Shown here in pieces: positions 11,845-22,539 of a DNA stretch of 64,000 nt. The translations under genes were made by a program, and so were the position numbers. The notes under the pieces were generated by a model, which saw only the letters and a program-made list of their open reading frames with translations, did no database searches and was not told the origin of the DNA. The DNA comes from Mixophyes australis (taxonomy: Eukaryota > Chordata > Amphibia > Anura > Limnodynastidae): positions 42,257,835 through 42,321,834 of the forward strand of contig JAVHZZ010000003.1 of assembly GCA_036250195.1 (NCBI GenBank), given 5' to 3'. How positions within the stretch are numbered: the first letter of the stretch is position 1; each line of letters starts with the position of its first letter.

Positions 11845-13234
11845 ATGAGAAAATGTCAATGCCTAATGAAAAGGATAATAGATAGCAGAGCTATTGGCCA
11901 AAGTTTATATGCTGTCCTGTTTTATTCATACATGCATTCAGCATCTTGTAGGTCCATGGTCAGCTTGTGGCGTCTGAAACAGCGTTGAAGGGGATGAGCC
12001 CTCTGAAGAAATATCACTGAACAGAGCAAGTACTCTAAGTGGTCACCTCTAACCCCAATTCTGTATAAACTATATTTTATAAATGACAAACAATTTCAGG
12101 TGTTGACATACATTCCAGGCTGCAACTCATTTCAGCATTTTATTCTGTATGCAGTATCCTATACTTCATACACTTTGTCTTGAACCGGAGTAGAGTCCAC
12201 TTTTTATTCTGATCTGCACCGAAGTATAAAATGCTGACATTTTAGTCTCACACCGTTAACTCTCTGTCACTTAACTTGAAGATCAATTATTTTAAAAACA
12301 AAGAACAATAAAATTGGGTATTTGGCCATTTAAAACCTTTAACAGCAAATGCCTAATGTGAAGCTACAAAGTTTGTTTACACTGAGTGGGTTCACAAGTA
12401 GAAATTGTGTAATTATGTCCCTGTAATGGGGAGAAAAACTGCAAGTAAATTTGGCAGTTGCAATAATTGCTTTAAAGTATTTCAAACATTGAATAATAAA
12501 ATCAGTGGTGTTCCCAAGCCTTTCCCCAACATTATGTGTCTCAAATCACAGGAAGATGAAGTAGCTTAAATTCAGTGAAGTACAAGCTAAGAAAATGGCA
12601 ATGTTGAAAATAATGGTTTAACCCCGTATAAAGGCAAGATTAAGCTATGCTATGTGAATTCTGCATGATATTTAACAAAGGATATATGATAGGCCTCATA
12701 TTTTGCTTGGAAACAATATTGAATATATGGAAAGAGAATATTGTATCTTAATGCCTTTGGGTAATTCATATAACTTAGTGGGAATGCTGATTTTTTTTTT
12801 TTCGTGTTAGTTTATTTGCCTTATATGTTTTCTCAATAATGCTGTAACATGACACCAGCAGCTGCCAAGTTTAAAACAGATACAGTGGGTGCACTGGGCA
12901 GAACTCTCATGGGATGCAGCCTCTATACAGGACTGGAAATGTCAAAGCCCTCCCCTTGGAGGTCCACATGCTAGCCCCTCAGCACCACTGAGCCCGCACA
13001 GCTTCCGAGGCGACCACTCTGCACCTGAAAGCAGAGTGCTCTCCTGAGTGCCGCATGTGAACGCTGCACATGCTCAGTAGAGGCCTTCAGAGCAAATTAG
13101 AGGTCCCAGGAGGATACAGCAGTATTGCCCGTCCTCTATCCAAGCTTTGCCTGGGGCCCTTCAATGCCCTGCTCTGCCCCTATGTGGGTGTGCTGAGTAT
13201 GCTTGTCTATTGCAAAGTCTGATTTATATACATT
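11845..13234. other. unassigned, no gene seen
   Basis: AT-rich sequence with an oligo-T run near 12792. The last part (about 12860-13200) is more GC-balanced but holds no recognisable frame. Confidence 0.5.
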
Positions 13235-13237
13235 ATA

Positions 13238-14829
13238 CAGTGGGTGAAATAAGTATTGAACACATCAACATTTTTCTCAGTAAATATATATTTAATGTGT
13301 CTATTGTAATAAAAATTACACCAAATGTCAGCAACAACCCTTGCAATCCACACATACAAAGAAATTAAACCATTGATGTCCATAATTTAGGTTTTGTGTA
13401 ATAATGGGAGATGACACAGGGAAAAAGTATTGAACACATGATGACAGGGAGGTGCAAAAAGGCATGGAATGCCAAGACACCAGCTGAAATCTATCAGTAA
13501 CTAGAAAGCAATCCTGCCAGCTGGTTCAGCCACAACTGATGGCCTATAAAAAAGTGTCTCATTATGAAGGTGTCACACAGGAAACATCTCATGATGGGTA
13601 AAAGCAAAGAGCTCTCTCAAGACCTTTGCTACCTTCTTGTTTCAAAACATACTGATGGCATTGGTTACAGAAGGATCTCTAAACTGCTGAATGTTCCAGT
13701 GAGCACTGTTGGGGCCATAATCCAGAAGTGGAAAGAACATCATTTCACCATAAACCGGCCACGACCAGCTGCACCTCTCAGGATTTCTGACAGAGGAGTG
13801 AAAAAAAGAGTTGTCCAAGAACAAAGGACCACTTGTGGAGAGCTTCAGAAAGACCTGGAATTAGCAGGTACAATTGTTTCAAAGAAAACAGTAATGCACT
13901 CAAGTAATGTACTCAACCACCACGGCCTGTATGCACGCTCACCATGCAAGACTCCTTTGCTGAAGAAAAAACATGTTGAAGCTTGTTTAAAGTTTGCTGC
14001 ACAACATTTGGACAAGTCTGTGAAATACTGGGAGAATATAGTGTGGTCAGATGAGGGCAAAATTTAACTCTTTGGATGCCATTATACATATCATGTTTAG
14101 AGGAGATATGGCACTGCACATCACCCCAAAAACACCATACCAACAGTGACGTTTGGAGGTGGGAACATCATGGTGTGAGGCTGTTTATCTGCACACGGTA
14201 CTGGCATACTGCATATAATTGAAGGAAGGATAAATGGAAAAATGTACCGAGAAATTCTTAATAAAAATCTGCTGCCATCTACCAGGATGCTGAAGATGAA
14301 ACGAGGGTGGACATTTCAGCAAGACAATGATCCCAAACACACAGCCAAGGAGGACAATTGGTTTCAGAGAAAGCAAATAAAGCTGCTAGAATGGTCCAGA
14401 TAATCCCCTGACTTGAATCTAATTGAATATCTATGGAAAGAACTAAAGATCAGAGTTCATAGAAGTCACCCACGGAACCTTCAAGATTTAAAGTCTATTT
14501 GCGTTGAAGAATGGGGCAGTATCACACCTAAGCAATGCATGCGAATACTTTCTCCATACAGGAGGTATCTTGAAGCTGTCATTACCAACAAAGTCTTTTG
14601 TGCAAAGTATTAAATAAATTTCAGGAAGCGTGTTTAATACTTTTTCCCTGTGTCATTTCACATTTTTACACAAAACCTAATTTATGGATATCTATGGTTT
14701 AATTTCTTTGCATGTGTGGATTGTAAGGGTTGTTGCTGACATTTGGTGTAAATTTCATTACAATATCCACATTAAATATATATTTACTGAGAAAAATGTT
14801 GATGTGTTCAATACTTATTTCACCCACTA
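13238..14829 (+). mobile_element. Tc1-like DNA transposon
   Basis: Inverted repeats of roughly 200 bp bound the element. The outer end is CAGTGGGTGAAATAAGTATT with its complement at 14807-14828, flanked by TA on both sides, the Tc1/mariner target. Within each arm the motif AAGTATTGAACACAT occurs twice (outer and inner; at the left near 13250 and 13425), which is the IR/DR arrangement of some Tc1 elements where the repeats bind transposase. The interior is a degenerate Tc1 transposase. The right terminal base is changed (CACCCACTA). Confidence 0.95.
13564..14613 (+). pseudogene. Tc1-like transposase, inactivated
   Basis: The first 167 codons are open and contain the paired-like helix-turn-helix DNA-binding region (YRRISKLLNVPVSTVGAII) and the start of the catalytic domain (WSDE). 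The frame then meets TAA at 14065. Further stops follow, including TGA where W would be expected in the NIMVWG-type motif and a TGA just before SPDLNLIEYLW. The [10 protein letters not shown] catalytic motif is readable near 14320. The final 66 codons are open from 14413. The order of motifs matches DD34E Tc1 transposases of about 340 residues. It would act in the nucleus on the flanking inverted repeats, but this copy cannot encode an active enzyme. Confidence 0.9.
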
Positions 14830-14831
14830 TA

Positions 14832-15322
14832 TATACCTTCATGACAGTTCTCAAGCAAACAGTATTGTGCTTTTCAATTGAATACCTTTTTACTTTTAAA
14901 TGAAAAAGATGAAAAATAAAAAATGAAGACACAGACGGAAAAAAAACGCCCCCAATGTCTTCCCCTATAACTCCCTCCCACCTTATGAACATATATTAGA
15001 AATCTTTGTACTCGGGAGAACTACGATATAAAGTACATGAAAATAACTATGGGAAGAAATCGGGAATTCGTTTTTTTCTTTGCACTTTTTGCCTGTTTTC
15101 TACCTGTTACAAAAGGCTATCTATCTTCAACAATAATTTACAGAAAAAAACATCCTCTATGGGCCTTATTCATGTTCGGACATACGTTGGATGTCTGTCC
15201 GTTTGTGTAGCGTATCTTGCGTGAAATAGCTCTACGTATGCCCAGAAATGGACAATACGCCAATGAGCGCAATTACATGCAATTCATGACCTAATGCAAA
15301 TGACACTTACGACTACCTACAA
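14832..15322. other. unassigned, no gene seen
   Basis: A-rich sequence followed by a short GC-balanced segment near 15160-15300. No supported feature. Confidence 0.5.
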
Positions 15323-15330
15323 CTTTAAAG

Positions 15331-15916
15331 TAGAGATGCTCACTGACCCCCGTGCACTGGTTTTGGTTTTGGTTTTGGATCTGGATTAGCTCTGTGTTTT
15401 GGTTTTGGCAAAACCGTCCTCGTGTGTTTTGGTTTTGGTTTTGAATTTTTTAGGAAAAATCCTAAAATATGCTAAAATCACATAATTTTGCTCTTTATTT
15501 GTTCCTACATTATTATTAACCTTAATAACACTAATTTCAAGTCATTTGCAGTCAATTTTGACCACCTCACAGGTCACAATATTGTTTTCATACACTTTCG
15601 GACAAATACTGCAGCGACCTGGCTGGATGTTAAGCAACAGAGCAATGACACAAACACACGGCAGTTCCTACCACATTTAGGACACATTGGTACACAGCAG
15701 TGGCAGAAAAGAAAAATGGTGCAAGATGGAATTGTGCTTGGGAACCGTTATGTTGGATCTTAAAAAGGAATCCAAAAATCGCAAGATCTGAGATCCAAAC
15801 GACGTTATGATGACGTTTTGCCTCATTTTCAATTCCGAAGGCGCGCAAAAGTACAGAGCCGATCCGTTAAGTTCAGGTGTGTTGGGTTCTTGAGTAACGG
15901 AGTCTGAGCATCTCTA
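15331..15916. mobile_element. 586-bp hAT MITE of the A/B/C/D family
   Basis: The left end TAGAGATGCTCACTGACCCC matches, inverted, the 3' end of hAT copy C (61030). The right end is GAGCATCTCTA. Flanks CTTTAAAG (15323-15330) and CTTAAAAG (15917-15924) are an 8-bp TSD with one mismatch. Just inside the left end are several TTTTGG repeats. The middle (near 15690-15750) matches the sequence downstream of the transposase stop codon in A and C. It is thus a deletion derivative that joins a transposon 3' end to a short 5' end and has lost the coding region. Confidence 0.85.
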
Positions 15917-16531
15917 CTTAAAAGGCAGAACGGGAGAGGGAAGTGGCGGACTAACTTAGGCCATGTACAATACGGGCGTTCGGACGCAGATGCGGACGAT
16001 ACAAATCCCGTGTTTGTCGTGAGTACACTGGAAAAATTATTCCCAGCTACATGGCCAAAAAACGCAAAACCATGAAAATGACAAGTGAGGCTTTTAGGAT
16101 GAACGCACTTAAAGGGCGACAGGGTTTGTAACAAGCTGAATGGTTACCTAATGTGGTTTAACATTCGGTGGGGACCGACCAATGGTGGATCACGTGGGAG
16201 GGACCTTGATAGAATATAGCAGGCTGTACTTCCTGCTTTACCTCACTTGCAGCACGAGATCCTGTAGGAGACCCAGCAGCAAGAGAAGCGGATAAGTACC
16301 ACTTGTGGATTTATTCATTGTTTTTTGTTCCTTTTGTTATATAGATTCCCTGTACTCACATCCTTTCTTTCACATTTAGCACCCCCACCTCATTTATTTG
16401 CTCTCCCTCTCGCCCCGTCTCCTTCCCACATTCGGCCATTTTGTTTCCCCTCCTCTCTCTCCTTCTCCGCTCATATCTCCCTCTCCCCTGTGTACTCGCC
16501 TCCCCCCACGATCCCCCTCTGTCCTGCCAGC

Positions 16532-18685
16532 ATGCCCCGTCCAAGGAGAACCGTCTCGCGCCCTGCGCGCCTTAGGTCCCCCTCCCACAACTCCTCCCGC
16601 CGCCATCTTCCCTCGTCACTCCGTTCCCTGCCACCGCCCGCCCGCTCCCCAGCCGGGACCCAAAGCGGGGATGCTGCTCTGCCTCCCTCTTATTCCTCCC
16701 CCGGCCAGTTCCCAGTCTCTCGCCCTGCTCGGCGCGGTCGCGCCCCCTCCTCTCTCCCCCCGGCCGGTTCGCGCATGCGCAGAACGCACGCCCCATCGCG
16801 CCCGGCCGGGACCTCCAGCGCAGCAGTCCCTGAGGCTTTGGCTGCAGGAACAGCCAGCGGTACCGTGGGGGAGCCCTGTGGCCAGTCCCAGCTACAGGTA
16901 GCTGGCACCCCTCCTCCCCGGGTAATGGTATCTGTCTGTGGGGCGGGTGGCCCTACATTAAGTCCCGTTCGTGACACGAGTTATTCTCAATTCAGACTGT
17001 GCCCCATCACCCCTCCTGTTTCAGCCCAAGGTTTTCGGCCACTGGGCCATAACCCTCCAGCACCCCACCAACTGCATTTCCCTCCCAGCCCATTTCTATC
17101 CCATAGTAGTGGGGGTTCAACGGGGGGGTCACATTATGGCAGAGGCCGTCAGGATCCCGGCAGGTCCCAGGGGCATACCTCAGCTCACGGGGATTACCAG
17201 CACTATTTGGGGGGGCGGGACACACTTCCGGCCAGGGCCGCAATGGATTTCAGAGATAGTACTGAAGCGCCTGTATGGCCTTCTTTTCAACGCCAACGCC
17301 TGTCACCTCTGGCGACTCGCCCATACAGGTCACAAAGGGTCTCTCCCTCGGGGAACGTGGCAGGGGGGTCCACCTACGGGGGTCACGGAGTCAGGTCCGA
17401 TAATATTATAGTCGATTATCACCACTACAGCGTCGGTAATTTAGGTTCAGGGCCTTCCCCCCTAGGGGGGCGGGTTACCTCCGGGGATAGTTATTGGCGA
17501 CGGGGGCGGGAGGATTTTTCAGCGTTCCCTAGTCCTGCCCACTTAGCGGCTCCCAACCGGTTCAGCGAGGATAGGGACATTAACACGGCGCGGCGGCGCT
17601 TGGACTATTTACCCAGATCTCAGCTGACTGTTCCCCTTTCCGTTCTAGAGCCTACGGTTACGAATCCGGAGACGAGGGTAGGTCGGAACGAGCGTTCGGG
17701 TTCCGAGTCTCGTGATCAAAGGATGGCAGGGACCATGGAGGATGCGGTCCTGGACACGTCGGGAGGACAGGTCGCAGCAACAACACTCGGGGAGACGTCT
17801 GTCGGTGCTGGGAATCCTGCTCCTGTCGGTGAGTCCATTTCCGTTAACACACATAAATCACACTTGTTGGGCTCACCTGTCCTATCTACCAGCAGTGGGT
17901 CCTCTGGCTCGGGTGATAGACCCAGAAAATTAATTAAGTTATTGGAAACGGAGTTGTTAGGAAAACGGAGTACGCACACACCCCAACCAGGAGACACAGA
18001 ACAAACAGCGGTCCGTAGCGAATTAGGGCAGGTAGAATCCCTTGAAATCACCCATGGCATAAGGCCTAGCGTACGGGATAGAATTAGAAGGGGTAAGTAC
18101 GTGGATATGTATGCGTTAACCGGTGAGGATAAGAAAGCGCTGGCGGCAGCCTGCGAGAGGTCGGGAATGAGGGAGGAGAAATACAGATCCTTCTCGAGAT
18201 GGGTGAATGCTTTTTCCATTTTCGCCACAATATACCTTGAGACCCGTCCCAACGAGCAAGCGGAGGTGTGGAGATATATGCACCTTATTAGCGGGATATT
18301 CGTAAAGGACGACCCGGTCATTTGGAGGGCATATGACGAGCTTTTTAGGAAGCGGATGAGCGGGCGAGAGAGGCTTCCTCTGGGGTCGAAAGACATTGAC
18401 ACGTGGTTGGAGTTAATGAGGCCCAGCAATCAGGCCGTAGAGGGTAGCACAGTTAGGCGGTTTCAAGGGCCGGGGACGGCGCAGAATGCCCTCCCCCCAA
18501 AAGGAAGGTGTTATGATTTCAACGCAGGGGCGTGTCAAAGAGGCTCAGCCTGCAGATTCAGACACATTTGCACGTCCTGCAGCGGCCATCACCCAGCCAC
18601 TGAATGTGCAAAGGCTCGCGGAAGTGGGGGACGGGGACGAGGCTCTGGCTCAGCTCTGCCGAGTCAAGGGGCCATCGCCAATTGA
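16532..18685 (+). CDS. Gag-like protein of Ngaro element
   Basis: The open frame begins at 16325 with a non-ATG codon; the first ATG in frame is 16532 (context GCATGC), giving about 717 residues. The N-terminal half is rich in Pro, Ser, Arg and Gly and looks disordered. The C-terminal half is more structured (from about HGIRPSVRDRIRRGKYVDMY). The end carries a Cys/His cluster, CYDFNAGACQRGSACRFRHI, followed by CTSCSGHHPATEC, a CCCH-like finger plus knuckle as found in DIRS/Ngaro Gag proteins. It probably binds element RNA. The frame overlaps the RT frame by about 200 bases. TTATATAG at about 16340 just inside the open frame could be a 3' splice site. Confidence 0.8.
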   Translation: MPRPRRTVSRPARLRSPSHNSSRRHLPSSLRSLPPPARSPAGTQSGDAALPPSYSSPGQFPVSRPARRGRAPSSLPPAGSRMRRTHAPSRPAGTSSAAVPEALAAGTASGTVGEPCGQSQLQVAGTPPPRVMVSVCGAGGPTLSPVRDTSYSQFRLCPITPPVSAQGFRPLGHNPPAPHQLHFPPSPFLSHSSGGSTGGSHYGRGRQDPGRSQGHTSAHGDYQHYLGGRDTLPARAAMDFRDSTEAPVWPSFQRQRLSPLATRPYRSQRVSPSGNVAGGSTYGGHGVRSDNIIVDYHHYSVGNLGSGPSPLGGRVTSGDSYWRRGREDFSAFPSPAHLAAPNRFSEDRDINTARRRLDYLPRSQLTVPLSVLEPTVTNPETRVGRNERSGSESRDQRMAGTMEDAVLDTSGGQVAATTLGETSVGAGNPAPVGESISVNTHKSHLLGSPVLSTSSGSSGSGDRPRKLIKLLETELLGKRSTHTPQPGDTEQTAVRSELGQVESLEITHGIRPSVRDRIRRGKYVDMYALTGEDKKALAAACERSGMREEKYRSFSRWVNAFSIFATIYLETRPNEQAEVWRYMHLISGIFVKDDPVIWRAYDELFRKRMSGRERLPLGSKDIDTWLELMRPSNQAVEGSTVRRFQGPGTAQNALPPKGRCYDFNAGACQRGSACRFRHICTSCSGHHPATECAKARGSGGRGRGSGSALPSQGAIAN

Positions 18686-19886
18686 TCTGGCCGAGCTGGA
18701 TAAGTGGCTAGCGTGGTTTGATGATAGGGATACTGCGGCCCTTCTCCACGATGGCTTCCATTTCGGCTTTAAACTCCCAGTTCAGGGTAGCGTTTCCACG
18801 GCAGCTCCAGTTAATTTGAAATCGGCGCTCGCTTTCCCGGAAATATTAGACGAAAAAATAGGGAAGGAGGTTGGTCTGGGTCGCATGATTGGCCCGTTCC
18901 GACTCCCTCCTATTCCCAATCTGATTTTGTCCCCGGTAGGGGTAGTTCCCAAAAAATCTGTAGGAAAGTTTAGGCTGATCCAGCACCTGTCTTATCTTGC
19001 TGGTCAATCCGTCAATGATGCAATTGACGTTAATCTCAGTTCAGTGAGTTATCAGTCATTCGAATCGGCCCTAGCGCTAGTTCAGGAATGCGGCAGGGGA
19101 TCATTGTTGGCCAAAGTGGATATCGAATCGGCTTTCAGATTGCTACCCCTTCACCCTGAGTCGTATCAATTCATGGGTTTTCGGCATCGCGGGGAATACT
19201 ATATCGATCGCTGTCTTCCCATGGGTTGTTCGATATCATGTGCACTGTTCGAGAAATTTAGCGGTTTCTTGCATTGGTGCATTCAGGCTGGAACGGGGTG
19301 TCGGTGGATTGCGCATTATCTTGACGACTTCTTGGTTATCGGGCCGCCTGATACCACGGGTTGTTGAGATACTCTTTTTTCCACGGAGGCCTTGTTTAGG
19401 GTGTTAGGCGTTCCCATTGCAGCGGACAAGATGGAGGGCCCAACTACGTGCCTCTCATTCCTCGGGATTGAGATTGACACGTTAGCAGGGATATGTAGGC
19501 TTCCAGCGGACAAGGTCACAAAGATGTACGAGGCGATCACAGAAGTGTTAGGGACAAACGCTAGTTCCTTGAGGCTGATACAGTCCTTGTTGGGCCGGTT
19601 CAACTTTGCCTGCCGGGTAATCCCAATGGGGAGGGTTTTCTGTAGGAAGCTCCAAAGAGCCACAGCAGGTAGGAGTAGGCCACATGCAGTCATACAACTA
19701 TCCAAAGTGGTTAGGGAGGATCTACAGATATGGCTCATTTTTCTTAGGGGTTTCAATGGCAAGCGTATTTGGCCGTCACCTCCAGTAACGCCGAAATCAA
19801 CTTGTTCACAGACGCTGCTGGGGCATCTGGCTTCGGGGCTTATCTTGATGGACACTGGTGTGCGGATAGATGGCCTGATGGCCTGA
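18486..19886 (+). pseudogene. Ngaro reverse transcriptase, one nonsense codon
   Basis: The frame opens inside the Gag frame; the recognisable RT fold starts near 18680. Motifs include GVVPKKSVGKFRLIQHLSY (fingers), KVDIESAFRLLPLHP (first catalytic Asp), GFRHRGEYYIDRCLPMGCS and HYLDDFLVIG near 19318, the catalytic YxDD-type box. A TGA at 19365-19367 interrupts the same frame; downstream sequence continues with RT thumb motifs (CLSFLGIEIDT). The frame is lost again at the RNase H domain. The enzyme would copy element RNA into DNA in cooperation with the tyrosine recombinase. Confidence 0.9.
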
Positions 19887-20265
19887 TGATTGGCATAGGG
19901 ATGGGATCACCAGGAACTTGTTGGTCCTTGAGCTATTCCCTATTGTGGTGGCAATCGAACTGTGGGCACCCATTTTGCGGGGTAGGCACATAGTTTTTTG
20001 GTGCGACAATTTGGGGGTGGTCCAGTCCATCAACAAGCAGAGCGCCTCGGCCCAACAGGCAATATCGCTTCTGCGGCACCTAGTTTTACGATGTTTGCAG
20101 AATGACATTTCGTTCAGGGCTAGACATGTTCCGGGGGTGCAGAATAGCCTAGCAGATGCGTTGTCTCGATTCCACTGGGACAGGTTCCGCAGCCTGGCCC
20201 CTAACGCAGACCGTGTTGGTACCCCGTGTCCTCCTTGTGTTTGGCAGATCATCAAGCCGGCATAA
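19769..20265 (+). pseudogene. Ngaro RNase H domain, frameshifted
   Basis: The first half is in one frame (EINLFTDAAGASGFGAYLDG, from about 19792) and the second half in another (19918 on: FPIVVAIELW, FWCDNLGVVQSINKQ, ARHVPGVQNSLADALSR). The catalytic acidic positions expected of a DIRS-type RNase H (TDA, then E in the AIELW motif, then D in WCDN) are present, but two frameshifts (about 19755-19790 and 19885-19918) split the domain from RT and internally. Its end overlaps the recombinase frame. Confidence 0.85.
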
Positions 20266-21148
20266 GAGGGATCGCGGAACAGGCGGTAGCCCCCTCCACC
20301 CTGAGATCCTATCAGGCTGCTTGGAGACGGTGGTCGCTTTTCAGCAGGCAAAAGGAGCAATCCGAGGCAGGTCAGAGAGATGCCATGTTAGCCTTTATGT
20401 GGGACAGATACTCTGAAGGGGAGTCAAAGACCTCTATGTCAGCTACTCTGGCTGGGATATCATTTATGGCTAAGCTGCAGGGTTACCCGGACGTTACAAA
20501 ATGTTTCTTAATTAATAAGGCCTTGAAGGGTTGGGGGAGAGTCCGTCCTTCTCATAGCGATGCTCGTTTACCTATTACCCTTAACATCCTGGAAGAGTTA
20601 ATACAGAAAGTGGGTTTGGTTACCTCAGACGACTACGAGAAGCTTTTATTTAGTCTGGCTTTTGCCATGGCCTTCTTTGGGGCTTTTCGCATTTCGGAAC
20701 TGGTAGCCAGGTCCAGGGGGCACCAAGAATCCGGTTTGAGAGCAGAGCATGTCAGTCTGGGCGAAGGGATCTTAGCCTGCAAAATAGTTAGATCTAAGAC
20801 TGATCAGAGCGGCAGGGGCTCGTGGGTTCAGTTAGCCTCTCAGCAGCCAAGTCATATTTGTCCAGTTAGGCTGGCGTCACAGTTTATGAGTAGCAGACCT
20901 CAGGCCAATTTGTTTCTGTGTCACAGTGATAGCACTCCTCTGACTAAATACCAATTCGCAGCCATTTTGAAGCGGACCTTGCAGTCCCTTAATTTGAGTG
21001 TGTACCTTATACGGGACACACTCATTTAGGATCGGGGCCGCTACATCTGCCGCCTTGGCGGGATCTTCTAACGAAGCTATAAAAGCTCTGGGCCGATGGA
21101 AGTCCACGGCTTACAAGTCTTATGTGAGAATTGACAAGGTTGTTGATT
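20226..21148 (+). pseudogene. Ngaro tyrosine recombinase, late frameshift
   Basis: The N-terminal core-binding part reads STLRSYQAAWRRWSLFSR, followed by a helical region and the catalytic domain. FFGAFRISELVARSR supplies the first catalytic Arg of tyrosine recombinases. The open frame stops at 21029. In the adjacent frame from about 21018 the expected HSFRIGAATSAA (H-x-x-R) and GRWKSTAYKSYVR (Trp and nucleophile Tyr) motifs follow, ending at TGA 21146-21148. A small indel near 21005-21020 therefore separates the last catalytic residues. In Ngaro elements this enzyme integrates the circular cDNA without target duplication. Confidence 0.9.
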
Positions 21149-21583
21149 GATTGTTGTAATGTTTAATCAATTTGGATTTCGCAGTTTTTCTTTTTCATAT
21201 TTTCTTTCTTGTCTTGCCTTCAAACCATCCCATCCCACTTTCCTTACCCATCCCATCTTCCCCTCCATTTGGTGGGCTACCCTGGGCTTTTCCGCTCGTT
21301 GCTTTAACGCGGGGGCGCGAAGGGATTTTCACCCGGGTTTCCCTGGGCGTAAGTCCAGATTAGTGGTGTGCAGCCGGGGTTTTTCCGGGTGTTGTTTACC
21401 TTCGCCTGGGTGGTCTGCCCCCCACATGTGTCTACCTTCCCTTACCCTCCTCGTGTTCTGTTTTTTCCTGTTACAGCACGTATCCTTCTCATACCTGTTA
21501 TACTAAGCCTGTCTGTCGTCCCAAGTTAAAGATATCGTTGTTAACACTGTTTTCTGCTTTCAGGTGATGGTGTTAGAACTAAG
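21149..21583 (+). other. pyrimidine-rich spacer, possible intron
   Basis: No coding content. It ends in a polypyrimidine stretch and TTTCAG near 21562, twenty bases before the hydrolase ATG. This fits a 3' splice site that would let the downstream ORF be translated from a spliced message. No experimental support. Confidence 0.35.
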
Positions 21584-22129
21584 ATGGTGTGGATCATCGG
21601 TCATTCGTTTGTTTTTTGGGCCGCTGGCCACCCCAGGTCAAAAAGTATCCCTAATTGTTGCGGCACGGTTATAAGATGGTGGGGCAAAAGAGGCTTAGGC
21701 TGGCAGGATCTTATTCCGTGGTTGGTTAGGCTCATAAAACAACAAGGCCCACCGGACGTTCTGGTTGTACATGCAGAAGGTAACGATTTGGGAAAGGGAA
21801 AATCATTAGATCTCATCATTAAAATCAGAGAGGACCTGCGTCAAATACACGAGGCGTGGCCAGACACCATTATTGGTTGGTCGTCACTTATTCCCCGATT
21901 AGCATGGAGAACAGCCATTCCTTTAAAAAAGATGACGGTTATGGTGAGGAAGCTAAATAGCGCCATCCGGAAAGTGGTACGGTCCTTGGGGGGTTTAGTC
22001 ATAGACCACCCGGGTTTAGGGGTAGAGGCACCTCATCTTTTTAGACGGGACGGAGTTCATCTGAATGAAGAGGGGATGGGTTTCTTTATAGATAGGATTT
22101 ACGGGGGAGTGGAGGCGTGTTTTGGTTAG
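21584..22129 (+). CDS. SGNH hydrolase of Ngaro element
   Basis: An intact 181-codon frame from an ATG. It has the SGNH/GDSL blocks: WIIGHSFVFWA (block I, catalytic Ser after GH), DVLVVHAEGNDLG (block III with GxND) and RRDGVHLNEEG (block V, D-x-x-H, catalytic Asp and His). The spacing spans the whole fold, so this is probably complete for a small family member. SGNH proteins are lipases/esterases; in Ngaro elements the role of this accessory ORF is unknown. It is the only undamaged enzymatic ORF of this copy. No signal peptide or membrane segment is obvious, which suggests a cytosolic or particle-associated protein. Confidence 0.85.
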   Translation: MVWIIGHSFVFWAAGHPRSKSIPNCCGTVIRWWGKRGLGWQDLIPWLVRLIKQQGPPDVLVVHAEGNDLGKGKSLDLIIKIREDLRQIHEAWPDTIIGWSSLIPRLAWRTAIPLKKMTVMVRKLNSAIRKVVRSLGGLVIDHPGLGVEAPHLFRRDGVHLNEEGMGFFIDRIYGGVEACFG

Positions 22130-22539
22130 TTGGTGGTGGGCTGCGGCGTCCGTAGGGCGCAGCGGGGTAGGAAGGCACTGCGTTCAGCGGCTGATTAGTG
22201 GGCGCACAGGTAGTTGGTCGTAGGTCACTGCCCCCTTTGAAGCAACAGTAACTCCTTTTGGTCCTTCGGTGAGGAGGGTCCCTGTCCGGCTCGGTGAGGG
22301 AGGGCAGCGTGAGTTGTAAGGGGCAGTCACTCTGACGCCAACTCAGCGCTATGTATGTAGGGATTTGTTCCCCGTGGTTTTGCGGACTTACGGCGGTTTG
22401 CGCCAGTCCACTAAGTAATCTCGTGTGATCAGCTCGTGAGCTGTTCCGCAGTGCCCTTTCTCCGCCACCATAGTTTTTAGTTAATATAAAATCCTTACAA
22501 TAAAATTCCTGCCAATTTTAATAACTTACACAGGTTTCC

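Larger units (their letters stand above)
16138..22530 (+). mobile_element. Ngaro-type tyrosine-recombinase retrotransposon
   Basis: Four coding blocks on the plus strand occur in the order Gag-like protein, RT/RNase H, tyrosine recombinase and SGNH hydrolase. This set, with no integrase, is known for Ngaro elements of the DIRS order. The 5' region (16138-16324) and the non-coding 3' region (22130-22530) should contain the split direct repeats of the family, but I could not match them by eye. The outer limits are therefore approximate. The 3' region has short inverted pairs (GGCACTGCG near 22173, CGCAGTGCC near 22448) and an AATAAA near 22499. Three frameshifts and one nonsense codon mark the copy as inactive. 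Confidence 0.85.

Noticed and set aside
16398..16901. Alternative-frame proline-rich ORF over the Ngaro Gag
   Set aside because: GC-rich, stop-poor sequence gives open frames in several phases; only the Gag frame carries the Cys/His cluster.
17716..18429. 237-codon minus-strand ORF
   Set aside because: Antisense shadow of the Ngaro Gag frame without motifs.
20226..22129. Phage integrase plus esterase as bacterial contamination or transfer
   Set aside because: Order with Gag, RT and RNase H matches Ngaro elements, and the flanks are vertebrate-type repeats.
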